Notes under the pieces: model-generated
Database searches by the model: none
Seen by the model: only the letters and a program-made list of their open reading frames with translations
Told to the model about the DNA's origin: nothing
Made by a program: the position numbers and the translations under genes
NCBI GenBank assembly: GCA_022457155.1
Contig: JAJGOT010000091.1
Span: 124,001 to 188,000, forward strand
Source: Cladopsammia gracilis
Taxonomy: Eukaryota > Cnidaria > Anthozoa > Scleractinia > Dendrophylliidae
Direction: 5' to 3'
DNA length: 64,000 nucleotides
Part shown: positions 1-13,794 of the stretch, one piece after another
Layout: every line of letters starts with the position of its first letter
Numbering within the stretch: position 1 is the stretch's first letter

Positions 1-30
1 ATTATTGAGAGTCAGAGCTTTAAGACTTAC

Positions 31-222
31 AGCTTTCTGGCACTTGTCATTTAAGATGTAAAACTTGTAGTTACAGCATACATCCATGTGATTCTCATCA
101 TACTTGAAATGTTTCCCCTCAACCAATATATTGTTGCCTTGGTTACCAGTCTCCATTTTTTGCAAATCTGATTCTAAGTCTTTCAAGTTTACCTTGACAT
201 CTTTCAAGTACTTGGTAGCTTC
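31..222 (-). CDS. ABCA3: ABCA3-like exon 24 (extracellular domain 2, part)
   Basis: 64 codons, starting [20 protein letters not shown] and ending [10 protein letters not shown]. Hydrophilic with paired cysteines (CC and C), fitting the start of extracellular domain 2. Acceptor CATTTTAG, donor GTAAGTC at 24-30. The gene continues to the left of the window. Confidence 0.85.
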
Positions 223-3200
223 CTAAAATGAAATAACCAAACAACATACTTTTTTCACTAACTGTTAAAATAAGAGAAAAATGCAACAATCAACATGTAC
301 TTCAGACAACCATCCGAAAGAATTTGATCATCAAAAACCCAAAATAGAGCGGTTTTTAGTCAAGTGTCGAAAGTAATCTACTCGTGATTGCTTTGGTTTT
401 GTAATACAAGCTTTGTGATTGGCGAAAAAATATTGCGTCACTTTCTCAACCAATCAGAAACAGAATCAAAACCAATTGTGACTTACTTGCATGTCCAGTC
501 TTGCACTTGGCAGCAGTTAATGTTATATTTACTTAGAGTTCTGATTGGTTCATTGGGGGTGGAATTTCAGAGTAAGGACAATAATATAATGTTGTGGACT
601 GTAGTAATTCCCAACTCACGTCAAAAAGTTTCTGCTTTTTAGTAGGATCAGCATTAGAACGGAAGTCAGCGTAGAAGCCAGTATTGGGAACTCCTTTATT
701 GCTCAAGTTGGACAAATTAAGTACACGTGGTGGATCATTCTTTCTTGGCTCCTGAAGAGTCTTGATAAGCAGCAATGCCAAGAACACCATGAGAAGAGGG
801 AGAATCAACTGAGTTAAAACCAGTTTCTTCTCTCGCCTAGAGTTCAGAAATCGTTTCAACAGCATCGCCTTGTATTGCTGCCATTTAAGGCTCAAACCAG
901 TCAATTCTGCAAAATTACAAAAACAAGTCAAATCCAAAATTGTTCTTTTAAAAAAGTTTGTTTTTCTGTTTTGTAAAATGTAGAAAAAACTAACAGCATC
1001 ATAAGGAAGTGCTACTTAAGGGACAGTGTCACGGGTGATATGTACCCTACTTATTTCTACAAAGTAGTATACAGCAAGAAAAAAGTTTTCTGTTTCTTGA
1101 AATTTTTGTATCATTCCTCTCCAGTAACTCAATCCAAGTTTTAACATAAGGTAACTATTATGTAACTATTACGATGGACAGCACGCCATACTGAGCTGTC
1201 AATTGCAACTACAAACAAAAAATCCAGTCACAGAAAATTTTTTTAAGAGACAACTGAAAAAATGCTTACTGGCAACTCCTGCTAAGTAACCTAGTACATA
1301 AATTGAAAATGATCATAGCCAGTTGAGTCACAAACACCAATTCCTGTATGTTATTTAGACATTTAATGATAAAATATGCAAAAAAAATTCGAACAACATT
1401 TCCATGTGATTATGGCATCATTATCAAATTGAATAAAAAAAGGTCAGCCGACCTGAATAGATACAAAACAGTTAATAGTTAATAGTCTGTTGGACCCTAC
1501 GACTTTATCCAGATCATTGACACACAAGATCATTGTGCGCAATTAAGGAGGCTTGCAGATACTGGGGACATGAGCAACCTTCCAGGCTCACCTGTTTCTG
1601 AGAAACAAAGAAATACCGCTGCAAGGTAATTGCCCATCAGCCAACATAATAGCAATCCGATCCAATTGTCTGTTTGTAAAAACAAAATATAGAAAAAAAT
1701 ATAGTAAAAAATATAGAAAAAACTAACAGCTATGTTGTAACTACAGAGACAAAATAACGGCTAAGACATCAAACTTTCACCAGAATGGCAAATTGGATTT
1801 CTTGACTGTCACAAAATTAAATTTGATGAACTGTAATTAACTTCCATCATTTCAATTTATCCTACATAAATTATGTTAAGTATGACGTAATTACAGTGAA
1901 ACCTGTATTTAGCGGACACCCTAGGGACCCTCGCTAGTGTCCGCTTAATAGAAGGGTCCACTGAATACAGGTTCGTTTTACAGTAAATATGGGAAGAAAA
2001 TTTAGGGACCCAAGCAGCTGCATGGGGTCCGCTTAATAGAAGGTGTCTGCTTAATATGGGGTCCGCTTAAGACAGGTTTCACTCAGCGGCAATTTTTAAG
2101 ATGGAAATGAGATCAGCGAAATTTGGAATGATGCAGACCACTGATACGTTCGACCACCAATCACTTGTCACTCCAAATGAACATACCTCTGATTGAGTTT
2201 GGCTCAGCCACAGGTACGGGGATTATGTTGTCTACACTTGATGCAGGGCATTCATGATGTTGTTGACCAACAGCCCTGAAAGAAGTAAAAGATTAGATCA
2301 GTTCATCCCCATTCTGTCAGACGCAAACATGTATGTGAGCTTATGGTACAAGTCAGGTTGAAAGGACAAGGCGGACATGAACATGACCAATTTCCACATA
2401 GTCGAACTTCCTAAATACAGACAGACCAAGGTGTCCATTCATCGAGGACTGTCCCTATCTTTGGGACTGTAATAGGTCTCTGTAAGGAGGTTTGACAGTA
2501 ATGCAATGTTGCGGGGTTTTTTTGGAAATTAAATGTAACGACTTTTGACAAATGCAAAAAAAACACAAAAACAGTAATTTTCAGTTAGAAAAAAAAAGAA
2601 AAAAATCTGTCCGGCCTGGGCAAGAATCAAACTCATGTCCTTCGGCTCCACCGGTCACGATGACCGGCCAAATAAATTTTAGCTCGGTCATACTTCATTT
2701 CTGGCCGGTCAAGTATAACGAATTTAATTTTCCACAAGTACACAATACGACCCCCCCGCCCCAAACCAATGGCTAACTCATTGGTAAACGTTTGTGGTAG
2801 CTTTGCTATAGCCATTTACCATAGCTTTACGGTAGTTTACCAGCACTTTACGAAAACGTTACGATGGCTTTGCGATAACTTTACGGTAGTTTACGGCAAC
2901 TTTATGATATAACGTTACGGAAACTTTACGATAACGGCTTGGTAGCTTTGCGATAACTATACAGTAGCTTTCCATAACTATAACGTTACAGTAACCGTAA
3001 CCGTTTGCGATAACTTTACAGTAGCTTTCATAACTACACGGTAGTTTTACCGGAACTTTACAATAACGTTACGGTACCTTTGCTATAACTTTACGGTAGT
3101 TTCAGGGGGACGTTACAGTAAATCTAACGTTACGGTAGCCGCTTTGCGATAATTTTACGGTAGCTTTCGTAACTATAGGATAGTTTTACGGGAACTTTAC

Positions 3201-6200
3201 AATGACGTTACGGTACCTTTGCTATAACTTTACGGTAGTTTCACGGAGACGTTACGGTAAATCTAACGTTACGGTAGGCGCTTTGCGATAATTTTACGGT
3301 AGCTTTCGTAACTATACGGTAGTATTACGGGAACATTACGATAACGTTACAGTAACCGTAACCGTTTACGATAACTTTACAGTAGCTTTCATAACTATAC
3401 GTTAGTTTTACGGGAACTTTACAATAACGTTACATTACCTTTGCTATAACTTTACGGTAGTTTCGAGGGGAAATTACGGTTAATCTAACGTTCGGAGGTA
3501 GCCGCTTTGCGATAATTTTACGGTAGCTTTACGGGTAACTTTAAAATAACTCTAGGATAACTGCGATATTTATTAAAGTCATAGTGCATAGTAAACAACA
3601 GCTATTTTATTGTATTTCTAAAGTTTTGAAAGGATCACTATGGATGTGACCGGTCAACATGACCGGCAAGATGAACGTTTGACCGGTCAAAGCCCCAATC
3701 AGGCCGGACATTGTCCGTTGACCGGCCGTTATTTCCACCCTTGTGCACATACCTAATTTTGAATAATTCAATCATACACTTACCTGTCGTGCAGAGTTTT
3801 TTCAGCACCCTCTCCAACTTTCATAAACACCTCCTCCAAGGTTGTCACAGAGACACCAAAACTTGTTATGCCATATTCCTCCAGCTTATCTAGTGATTGA
3901 GAAAGTCTACATGTTAGTGAATAGATACATGTACATACACCACTCCAGGTTGTACCAGCAGTCCATGTTCCAAACATCAAAATTCTAACTAGCTCAGTCA
4001 ACCAACGAGACACATAACAGGCACCATGTGCAGAAAAAACTGCGTCACTATAAGTCCCAATTGATTTTGGCTTTGAATCTGATTGGTCAGTGTTCGACAC
4101 TAACTTTCCGGCTGACTTGCTCTTTGGGCAACCACGTCTCTAGTTTTAGTTGCCCAGTGTATTTTTTGGTTGCCCAAAACTCATGCTTCACAGCTTTACG
4201 CTTACTAGTGTGAATCCTAATCAAGAGAGCCTGATCATAGGCTACAGTTCCATTGCCTGCTTACTCATAACAACATTGCAAAAAAATTCAACTTTATTTT
4301 GTTATAATTAACACAGCCAGGAAAGTCACACTTCCATGACGTTTGATCTCGTTTGCTTTTCCCTACGGAGACTTCTGGTTCAGCATTTATTGTCTCCTGG
4401 CTCTGTAGGATTCACCTCTTGTGCTGATTGGACTTTCTCTCTGTCAGTGACTGTGCCCTGTGACTTTCGCGTGAAACCAAACCGAAATAGACTCATGATC
4501 AATCTCGCACATCAGACCGCCATGTTTGTTTGGGAACAGCAATTCGTGAGAGGGCTGGGCACGAACTTACCCACAAATACTTGCTCGTGAAGAAAAATAA
4601 CGCTTGATGTACATGTATTTGCATAAGGATACCGTACTTGTTTTTTATTCATTTCTCCTTCTATCTTCACCTCACTTATGTTTTCAAATAGTTGAAGATT
4701 TTGCTGCAGATTTTATTGGATTTGATACTTACCCCGGAGGATGGGGCATCCAAATGCGTTGACTGTGCCCGCAACTCGAGTATTACCTTTAAACCACTTG
4801 CCCAAATGGCAACCACAGCAGCTTACACATTTTACCCATTGCATCATTTTACTTGCCCTGGTCAAGTGGGCAAGCGTTAGTGTCGAATACTCATTGGTTA
4901 AGTGTGTGGCATATGCTTTATAAACAAATCATAGAACAAAGCACTTTCAGTTTCCAACACTCCGTTGAAACCTACTGTATACATAATAATTATTCGCACA
5001 CTGACTGCAGCTTTCACCAGTAAACAATTCACTTACTTTCCAACTCCAGGAAAAGGGCCTCAAAGTTCTGTGAGCTTTCACTGCTGAGAACAAACTGGAT
5101 TTCTGTACCCACTGCGCTGATTATTTCTGCTGTTGGCACATGGCTTTTGACCAGGTTTGTAATGGCATCTTGGTCACAACTATCTTTTTTGACCAACGTC
5201 AAATGATACCCTACACCATATCTAAAAACACAATCAAAATGAAGCAATTGATATAAGCATGGTTATTAAATTGGACAAGGATACAAAGCTAGGATGCTTA
5301 CCCATCAACATATCGTTCTACAAATAACCATTACTTGATAGTTATCGCGTAATGATAATGTACCCTACTTATTTCTGCAAAGTAGTATACAGCAAGAAAA
5401 AAGTTTTCTATGTTTCTTGAAATTTTTGTATCATTCCTCTCCAGTAACTTGTTCGAAGTTTTAACATAAGGTATGGTTGGCGAAATGGTGTTTATAATCA
5501 TTCACATTGAACACTGTTATTATCATTCACGAATATATTTATTCACATTCAGCAACTAAGTTTTCATTCAAAAAATATATTTATTCACATTTAACGATGT
5601 ATTTCTTATTCACAAATAATATTCATTCAAATTTACGGGATGTGTTCATTCACATTCAACGGTTTATATTCGTTCACATTCATGATCGAAATATCCATTC
5701 AACACGGTGCTATTATTCATTCAACATTTTCTGCGCACTGTATTTGCGGATCATTAGGTCCCAGCTCCCCAAATGTAGGGGCAGTGAATGTGAATGTGGG
5801 GTCATGCACTATATTGCATTAGGAACTATTTACATCTAAAATAATTATAAAAAATAATTGAAATGCTAAATACAATAAGCAAGACAAAATACAATAAGCA
5901 AGTCTATAGTTTAGATTTGCGAAAAATGGACAGCACGCCATACTGAGCTGTCAATTGCAATTACGAACAAAAAATCCAGCCACAGAAAATGACTTTAAGA
6001 GGCAATTGAACAAATGCTTACTGGCAACTCCTGCTAATTAAGTAACCTGGTACATAAATTGAAAAAAATAATGCCAGTTGAGTAACAATTAAACGCCAAT
6101 TCCTGTATGTTATTGAAACATTTAATGATAAAAAATATGCGAAAAAAATTGAACATTTCCATGCGATTATGGCATCACCATCAAATTGACACTTAACAGT

Positions 6201-6296
6201 CTGTTGGACCCTACAACTTTCTTGACCCGGATTGTTAACACCTGACATTGAAAAAATCCCCACAAGATCATTGTGCACAATTAAGGAGGCTTGCAG

Positions 6297-6356
<60 letters not shown>

Positions 6357-9300
6357 TTTAATATTTCTATAGTCAGTGCAAATTAACATATGCATATGAT
6401 CAAATGGGGACATTAGCAACCTTCCAGGTTCACCTGCATTTGAGAAACAAAGAACTGCCGCAGCAACGTAACTGCCCATCAGCCATAATAGCAATTCGAT
6501 CTCCAAGTATGTCTGCTTCATCCCTACAAATATTATAATTAATGCACAGTAAGATTTCTAGCAAAGAAAATTTGTTTTGTTTTATTTATTATTTTTTTTT
6601 TCAAACTTACAATTTCCTTAATTTTGTAACATACTGTTATACATTGGACGCAATGAACATTAACTTCTGTTAATTTTTGAACGGACTATTCAACAATTTG
6701 TTTTTTTACTCAGTGGAGTTAGTAAGGGTTTGCTATCAAAGGTAACAATCACCAGATTCCATTTTCACATTAGCTTACATGAAATGTGTGGTCAAAATTA
6801 TGGTTCGTCCTGCTTTGTGTTTCAGCAGCAAATCCCATGTGCCTCTCCGGGCGTACGGATCCATTCCTGAGGTGGGCTCATCCAAGAACACGATTTCAGA
6901 TCCTCCAATAAGAGCAATAGCACAACTGTGGATAATCAAAGTCTAAATAAATATTAATGTCATATTTCCAGGATATATGGTGTTTGCAAGAGGAATCAAA
7001 GTCTCCTATAAGCCAACTTGAGAATAAACAACCTTCAGAAATCTCTTCTCTCCTGCGCATTTTGTACAGTAATTGTTTTAGTATATACCAAACCAGTGAA
7101 GGGGTGGTGAATGATAAAATCCGACACTCGCCATGACCCTTGTTTCAAAATCCGAGACCGAAACTGCAGCTACGTTATAAAATCCGAGCCCGACTCCCAG
7201 AGGTTTCATTAGAAGCCGGCAACCGGCGAATTCCACCGGCTACTTCCTAAATTATCGCCGCCTACTTTTCGATTAATTTCACTGAAGTTGATGCACAGAA
7301 TGCTGGAAATGCCAATTCCCCTTTGTTGCCACTGCTGTCTATCTTACCACTTACTCTTAATTTTATTGAAACCCCTGGAGACCCAGTGCGATCAATGCAG
7401 GAAAACGCCGAGCTGAAGACTCAGTGCCAAAAATATCCTAGCCGAGACGCTCTTGGTCACATATCAAACAACAGACAAAGTTAATATAGTTATTTATTAG
7501 CCAGATTATAATATATAATATGTTTCATCTTTATGGCCTATTACGACATGCACTCTGTCATTTGAATGTTTTTCAATATACATTGTATACAAGACTTATC
7601 TTCTCAACATTTCTTCGTATATATATTAGTACCTACATTCATATTAGACTTTTTTTTTACATGTAGACATTTCTCTGCAATCAGTTTACTAAGTAACACA
7701 CTCTTACGGTAATGTATAATCTTGCCTTTTCGACGTTTCTTTATACGTTGTAAAGCACATTTCTTCGGTAATTATTTTCTTTTCGATGTTCCATCAATCT
7801 TTCAATTACTACGTTCATACCATAATTAATACATTCATAGTAGTTCATACTGTATAATCTTGTCTTCTCTGACTAGATTTCCATACGTAAACACATTTAT
7901 ACAGTATGAGACTAGTCTTCTAGAATATAGATGTTCCTCCGTATGTTATAACATCAGCTGTAACATTAGAATGTATGTTTTCGATGTTTCTTTACACGTT
8001 AGGTTTGTACGTCATACACATACAGTATTAGTCTTGTCTTCTCCATGCATCTAATGCATTTGTACACTGTTAGACTAGTCTTCTAGATGTTTTTCAGTAT
8101 GGCCCAGTCATATGCTGCCCGTTTTAGGATCGCCGTTTTCTGTTTTTTGCCTTATTACTTTGTAATAGCGTAATAGCCTGTTGCTTCCATTTTTATTGTT
8201 TGTGTTTAAGTCTTGGTTTTCCAGCTCAGTCCTAGTTAGTCTTGGATGTTCTTTTGTTCTTCTGTTTTTTGCCTTATTACTTTGTAATAGCGTAATAGCC
8301 TGTTGCTTCCGTTTTTATTGTTTGTGTTTAAGTCTTGGTTTTCCAGCTCAGTCCTAGTTAGTCTTGGATGTCCTTTTGTTGGTAGCATGAAATGCAACGG
8401 CTTTATTAAAATATCCAGTTAAAGATACTGAAATGAGGGAAGTTTCCGCCGTTTAGAATACTGTGTACGTAACAGCGTAATAACGTAACAGGGCGTTTTA
8501 AAGAATATAGAATACTGCGTTCGTAATAGCGTAATAGCATATTTTAAAGAATATAGAATACTGCGTTGGTAACAGCGTAATAACGTAATAGCGTAATAAC
8601 AAAGAATATAGAATATTGCGTTCGTAACAGCGTAATAACGTAATAGCGTAATAACAAAGAATATAGAATACTGCGTTCGTAACAACGTAATAACGTAATA
8701 GCGTAATAACAAAGAATATAGAATACTGCGTTCGTTTGTTTTTTCTTCCCAACGTTTCTCCGTACCATCGTAGGATATATGCTTGTTCATACGGCATTAG
8801 CGGCTCTTCACTATAATTATCAACTTTAATTTTCGAAATCTTAAATAAAAACCCTGGTCATACATGGCTTATATTGATAATACTTATGTATGTTTTATTT
8901 GTATGTATATATTTTGGTAACTAAACACAATATCTTTAAATTAAATACATTGTACATACGAGTTTGAACAGCCAAAATTCTGAGATTTGAAGATGCTTTC
9001 AAAACTATCTGAGACTCCAAGACCTTGTGAAAAAAATCAGAGACTCCAAGGCAGACAAAGCACCAACCAAATGAGACTTCGAGACTTAACACAAAAACCC
9101 CCGAGATTTCGAGACTGGACCAAAATTTTCTGAGACCCACATTTCTGAAGGTACCATTCGCCACCCCTCAGTGAATAGCCAGGCAAATAATAGTTACTTT
9201 ATTTGTGAAAAAAATGGGGGGAAAACTTACACTTGAAATGCCGAATGCCTGGAGGTGAATAACAAATACAGTCAAAACTCTCATTAGCAACCATCTTGAG

Positions 9301-12300
9301 AATTTGAAAAACATGGTCACAACTGTAACCGGAGTCTGCTAAACATTTCAGTAAACAGGGTTTTGTGAGAGTGCAGGTCGCTGATGACAGTGGTCACAAG
9401 AAGAAATTTGATTGTACTATACCAAGATTGAGTAGCCAATCAGAGTGCACAAAAAACAATATCGACTGATTTGGTGCATACTCATCAGAACTATTAATGG
9501 CTCTCATGAGCAATATTCCAATAAAATAACATTTACGCCAATCAAGACAAAAGTGTCAGACCGTGTGACTCCCATGCAATTATTGTTACCAATCATATAA
9601 TAGCCTTTTGCCAAATGAGCTACATCATATTTCAATTGGATCCCATGCATGTACCTTAGTTTTCTTTTCATTCCACCAGACAGTTTGGATGACAAAGTAT
9701 TGGTCTTATCAGTAAGCTGAATATCCTTGATCATCTCGTTAACTTCACTCGTAGCATCTTGTCCAAATTTGCCCTACAAATCAACAAGACTTTACTATTA
9801 CAGTAAGAAGCAGTAACATGTAAAGGATGGGACGTTCCATTTTTTATCCGCACCCCTCCTAAAGATGGCAAAAATCCGAGGGGTCATTTTTTTGTCGGCG
9901 CCCTTTGAAAAATAAAATCCGAGGGGTCAATTTTATGTTGGCACCTTTGAAAAAAAAATCCGAAGGGTCCAAATTTTGTCGGCTTCTTTGAAGGAAAAAT
10001 CCGAACCCTCCTTTACAAAAACACTCCTTCTTTAGGGGGGGTGCGGATAAAAAATGGAACGTCCCGATATAGTTGCGTTAACTAAGTAAAGGGACAGTGT
10101 CCTGGCTTTAATATTGTGTTTTCATGAATACGGCCAGGAGCTTGCTTTATAATCTTGAAAAAGGAAGAACACATTGGCAAAAGTGATGAACGCAAAAAAG
10201 TGTGAACTATTAAAAGACACCAAATAACAGCTAAAAAAAATATTACCATTATTTTCCGGTGTATAAGTCGACCCCTGAAACCACGAAAATTTGCCCCAAA
10301 AATCAATCTCGTCTTATACACCAGCCAAAACTCAAGAGCTGTCAGTTCATAAGGAAATAAGCATAACAGTGACACCCTGAGATTAACATGGAAGTGACAT
10401 TTATTGCATCAATCTTGGTTTCACTTTCTGAGCAAAATACATGTTCTTACCTTTACGAGTGTGAATTCTTCACATTAGGGATTTGTCATTAGAAATGTTC
10501 GATTTTCCCGCTCAATGCATGAAAGTTTGAGGTTATTTTGTGCTTGAAATCCATGACTACTACTACTTCTGAAGAAAACAAATCACACATCGATTGACAA
10601 GACGCTAGAAACTTGGCAACCGAATGCTTGAAATGAGCACATGCTTCTGGCTACTGGTTTCCGTTGTTGTCTGAGCTTAGCTGGGTTACTAAGCATCCAA
10701 GATGGCGGCCTGTTCACATGCAGACTCATTCTATGGCTTCATGCGTTCATTTTACGACAGCTGCTTTCATACCTTTAAGCTTATAAAGAAATCCAGATGC
10801 TCCTTAACTGTCAGTCTGTCAAACAGCACATTGTGTTGGGGGCACAGTCCCAGGCTCTCTCGGATGGTGTCCATGTCTGTTATGATACTATTGCCATTGA
10901 TGTGAGCTGTGCCAGAGGAGGGCGGGTACAAACCTGTCAACATTGATATTGTTGTTGTTTTTCCAGCGCCATTGTGTCCAAGCAGAGCTGTTATTTGGCC
11001 TTTAAAAATGTTCAGTGATAGGTCATCTACAGCAACCTTGGAACCTGAAGCCCCCTTCAGGATAAACACAAAAAAATATATTAGGAATGAGAAAGATGTA
11101 CCAACAGGAATTTAACCTATGAGCTTATACGCACACTGGTCTGATGCATTAACAGTGAGTAGAGATTCATGGCAAAAAGCTAGGCCATATAACTAATATA
11201 CTAGGTTCATGTATGATAGGCGTCCTGTGTACCACGTACCGCTACCTCTAGTTTCATTGGACCTAGGTATCACGCAGCTCTATTGTTTTTAGGGCTAGGG
11301 TCCATTATTCTGTAATTGTTTATTCTATTGTTTTCTCCCCCAATCCTGTGGGGTGTTCCAAGAGGTTGATGGTGCCTTGATTCAGTTGTATCTAAGCAAG
11401 AAAAGATGACCCAGCTTTGTGCCAAACATGGCATGACTGGTCATCAAACATTACATGTAGTATGACATTTTGTCATCAAAGAAATGTATTTTTAAAAATT
11501 GGGAAAATGTCTGCAATAAATTATTTGAAAGATTGTATGGCTACCAACTTCATCTGCAGTCTTTTCTGCTTTTTAAATTGCCATCACCCAGCCCACCATT
11601 TTAAAAGCGGAGGAAGCCCTGTCCAGGGATGAAGTTATATGGCTGCCAAGTCACTACAGTAATTAAAAAGTTCAACTTGTTTTCACACCACAAACAATAA
11701 TACAAGGCCATGCTCACTTGTGAGATATCAAGTTGAAAACTCAGAGGATTCAAAGTTCATATCCCAATGCACCGTCTATTATCGTCTATTGCCTCTGCGT
11801 TGATGCGCATGAAAATGGTCCAAGGCATTCACATTGCAACACATCACATCAATCCACAGAACAATAATTATATACATACATGTTTATTTATTGAAGATAC
11901 CAAATAGCAATACCTTAAAAACTTTCCGTAGCCTTTCAACTGCAACCCCGACTGGTAAATCTGGTTCTTCTTCAACATCAGCCGCACCATTATTATCAAC
12001 ATCGTCATTAACAAGTATGGCATTCATTTCCTATTCACAAGTTTAACAGGAGGTAATAAATACATTGTATCACACACTGGAAAGAAGTAATATGATGAAA
12101 GAAACTGAATTATAAAGCCTGGTTTTCATATAGTTGTTAGTAATTGTTGTAATTGTTGTAATTCAGTTGCGGTGTATGTTTTGAAATCATAATTTTGCCG
12201 GAAGGACCTGCTTCGATTGCTTTCATAGTCTTTACCAAGTTTATGAAAATAATGTGATCAAAGTTTTATGTTTCACTGGTTTCCAAGTGACAGCTGTTAC

Positions 12301-13757
12301 CATAGCAACACCAGCTTATTGTCCTTTGTTTTAAACAATGTCGTTTTTCTCAAAATCTAGTCAGGCACTTCATAATGAAACTTTTGAATTTTGTAGTACT
12401 CACAAATCACTAGCTTCAGACGAAGATTGAAGAAAATTTATAACTAACAAGAGACTCCTAGCAGCCTATACTCATGCGCATGCGTAAGTGTAATTAGTTA
12501 TTATGCGATTATTCTTGTTAGTTAGATTTAATTATCTTTGAAAAGCCCCTTTGGGGAAAGGTAATAAAGTATGTATGTATGTATGATATATTTTAAACAT
12601 GATAAGAAGATGTCCGACATGGCGAAGAGTACTCCTTTCATTCAGTCATCGTTCCTGCAAACCATGTTGTTTACTACTGATTGTTTTGGAAATGAAGGCT
12701 GTACCACAATGAAGGGAATGATTCTTCTTAGTCTTATATATACCAAACATGAACATTGCTAATGTGAGTAGGTTTGTAGGAGACGCTGTCGTGACACTTG
12801 AGTAACGCCCTTTTACCGGAAGTGAGAGTAGCCGGAAGTCACTAAACAGGAAGTGTAGTGGCAAAGCTATGAACCGGAAGTGTACAATTTAAAATATGCG
12901 TACATAAATTTGCATGCAAAATCGTGACACAAAAAATAATAATAATAATAATAAAAATAATAGCAAGAAAAACGGAGCCGAAACCTTACCTCATGCCGCT
13001 ACGCACATGAGTAAAAAGACAGTATTAAAATCAAAAATCATTTTTTAGGGCATGATAGGCAAAACAGTAAATTTGCATAAAGAAAAAATATTTCCAAAAT
13101 GCCCTTACAAATTATTTTAAAACAGCCAGCCATTAAATAATGATTACAAAGTAAAGGAAAGTCTAGAGCTATTATAAAAATAAAACCTTTATAACTGAAC
13201 AAGCTGTATCGTTTCTGGAGCTCGTCTTTCTCTTGTAAAAAAAAACTTGACTTAATATTTTCCCAATACCTCACAGTAGTCTATGACTATTTTGTACTAA
13301 GTTGACATACCTGATCACCGCGGCGCTCCAACTGAAAACAAAATTAAAAAATATATATTTCTTACAATGTAGCTGACACAAGACATGAGCCTGAGCATCA
13401 CATAATATTATAAAATTCATTAATAATTCATAAGGAAAATACAAAAGAAATGAATGTTTAATGAAGGTTTGTAAACCCCAATACAGATCAACTGAGTTGA
13501 TGAATTATTAAACAGTAGCATTAACTTTTGATACAGATCTCTGCTGAGCTAATTAGTATGCATTTACTTTTGATACAGATCTCTGCTGAGCTAATTAGTA
13601 TGCATTAACTTTTGATACAGATCTCTACTGAGCTAATTAGTATGCATTAACTTTTCATACAGATCTCTACTCATTGTTTCATTTCATAAGTCAGATAAAA
13701 TATTCGCGTCCGATCTGTATGGGCGTTTACAATGGCTCGCCTTCGGCTCGCCATTGT

Positions 13758-13794
<37 letters not shown>

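Larger units (their letters stand above)
7094..9173. mobile_element. 2.1-kb composite TIR element in intron 17
   Basis: Inverted ends CAGTGAAGGGGTGGTGAATG (7094 onward) and CACTGAGGGGTGGCGAATG (complement ending at 9173). Subterminal AATCCGAGAC and GAGACTCCAAG repeats lie near each end. It contains a nested MITE (7201-7378), AT-rich semi-repeats at 7540-8100, a 118-bp direct duplication (8140-8375) and a tandem array (8460-8745). No transposase seen. Confidence 0.6.

Noticed and set aside
5507..5839. 110-aa plus-strand frame rich in IHS
   Set aside because: Translation of the ATTCACATTC minisatellite.
6018..6521. 167-aa minus-strand frame starting MKQTYLE with a poly-tyrosine run
   Set aside because: It overlaps exon 19 in the wrong frame and then runs through the (TAA)n microsatellite.
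8419..8797. Overlapping minus-strand frames with RYYVITLLR repeats
   Set aside because: Products of the 60-bp tandem array; no domain, no homogeneous start, three frames equally open.
10909..11115. Plus-strand frame across exon 16
   Set aside because: Antisense of the Walker A exon; the minus-strand frame carries all ABC motifs.
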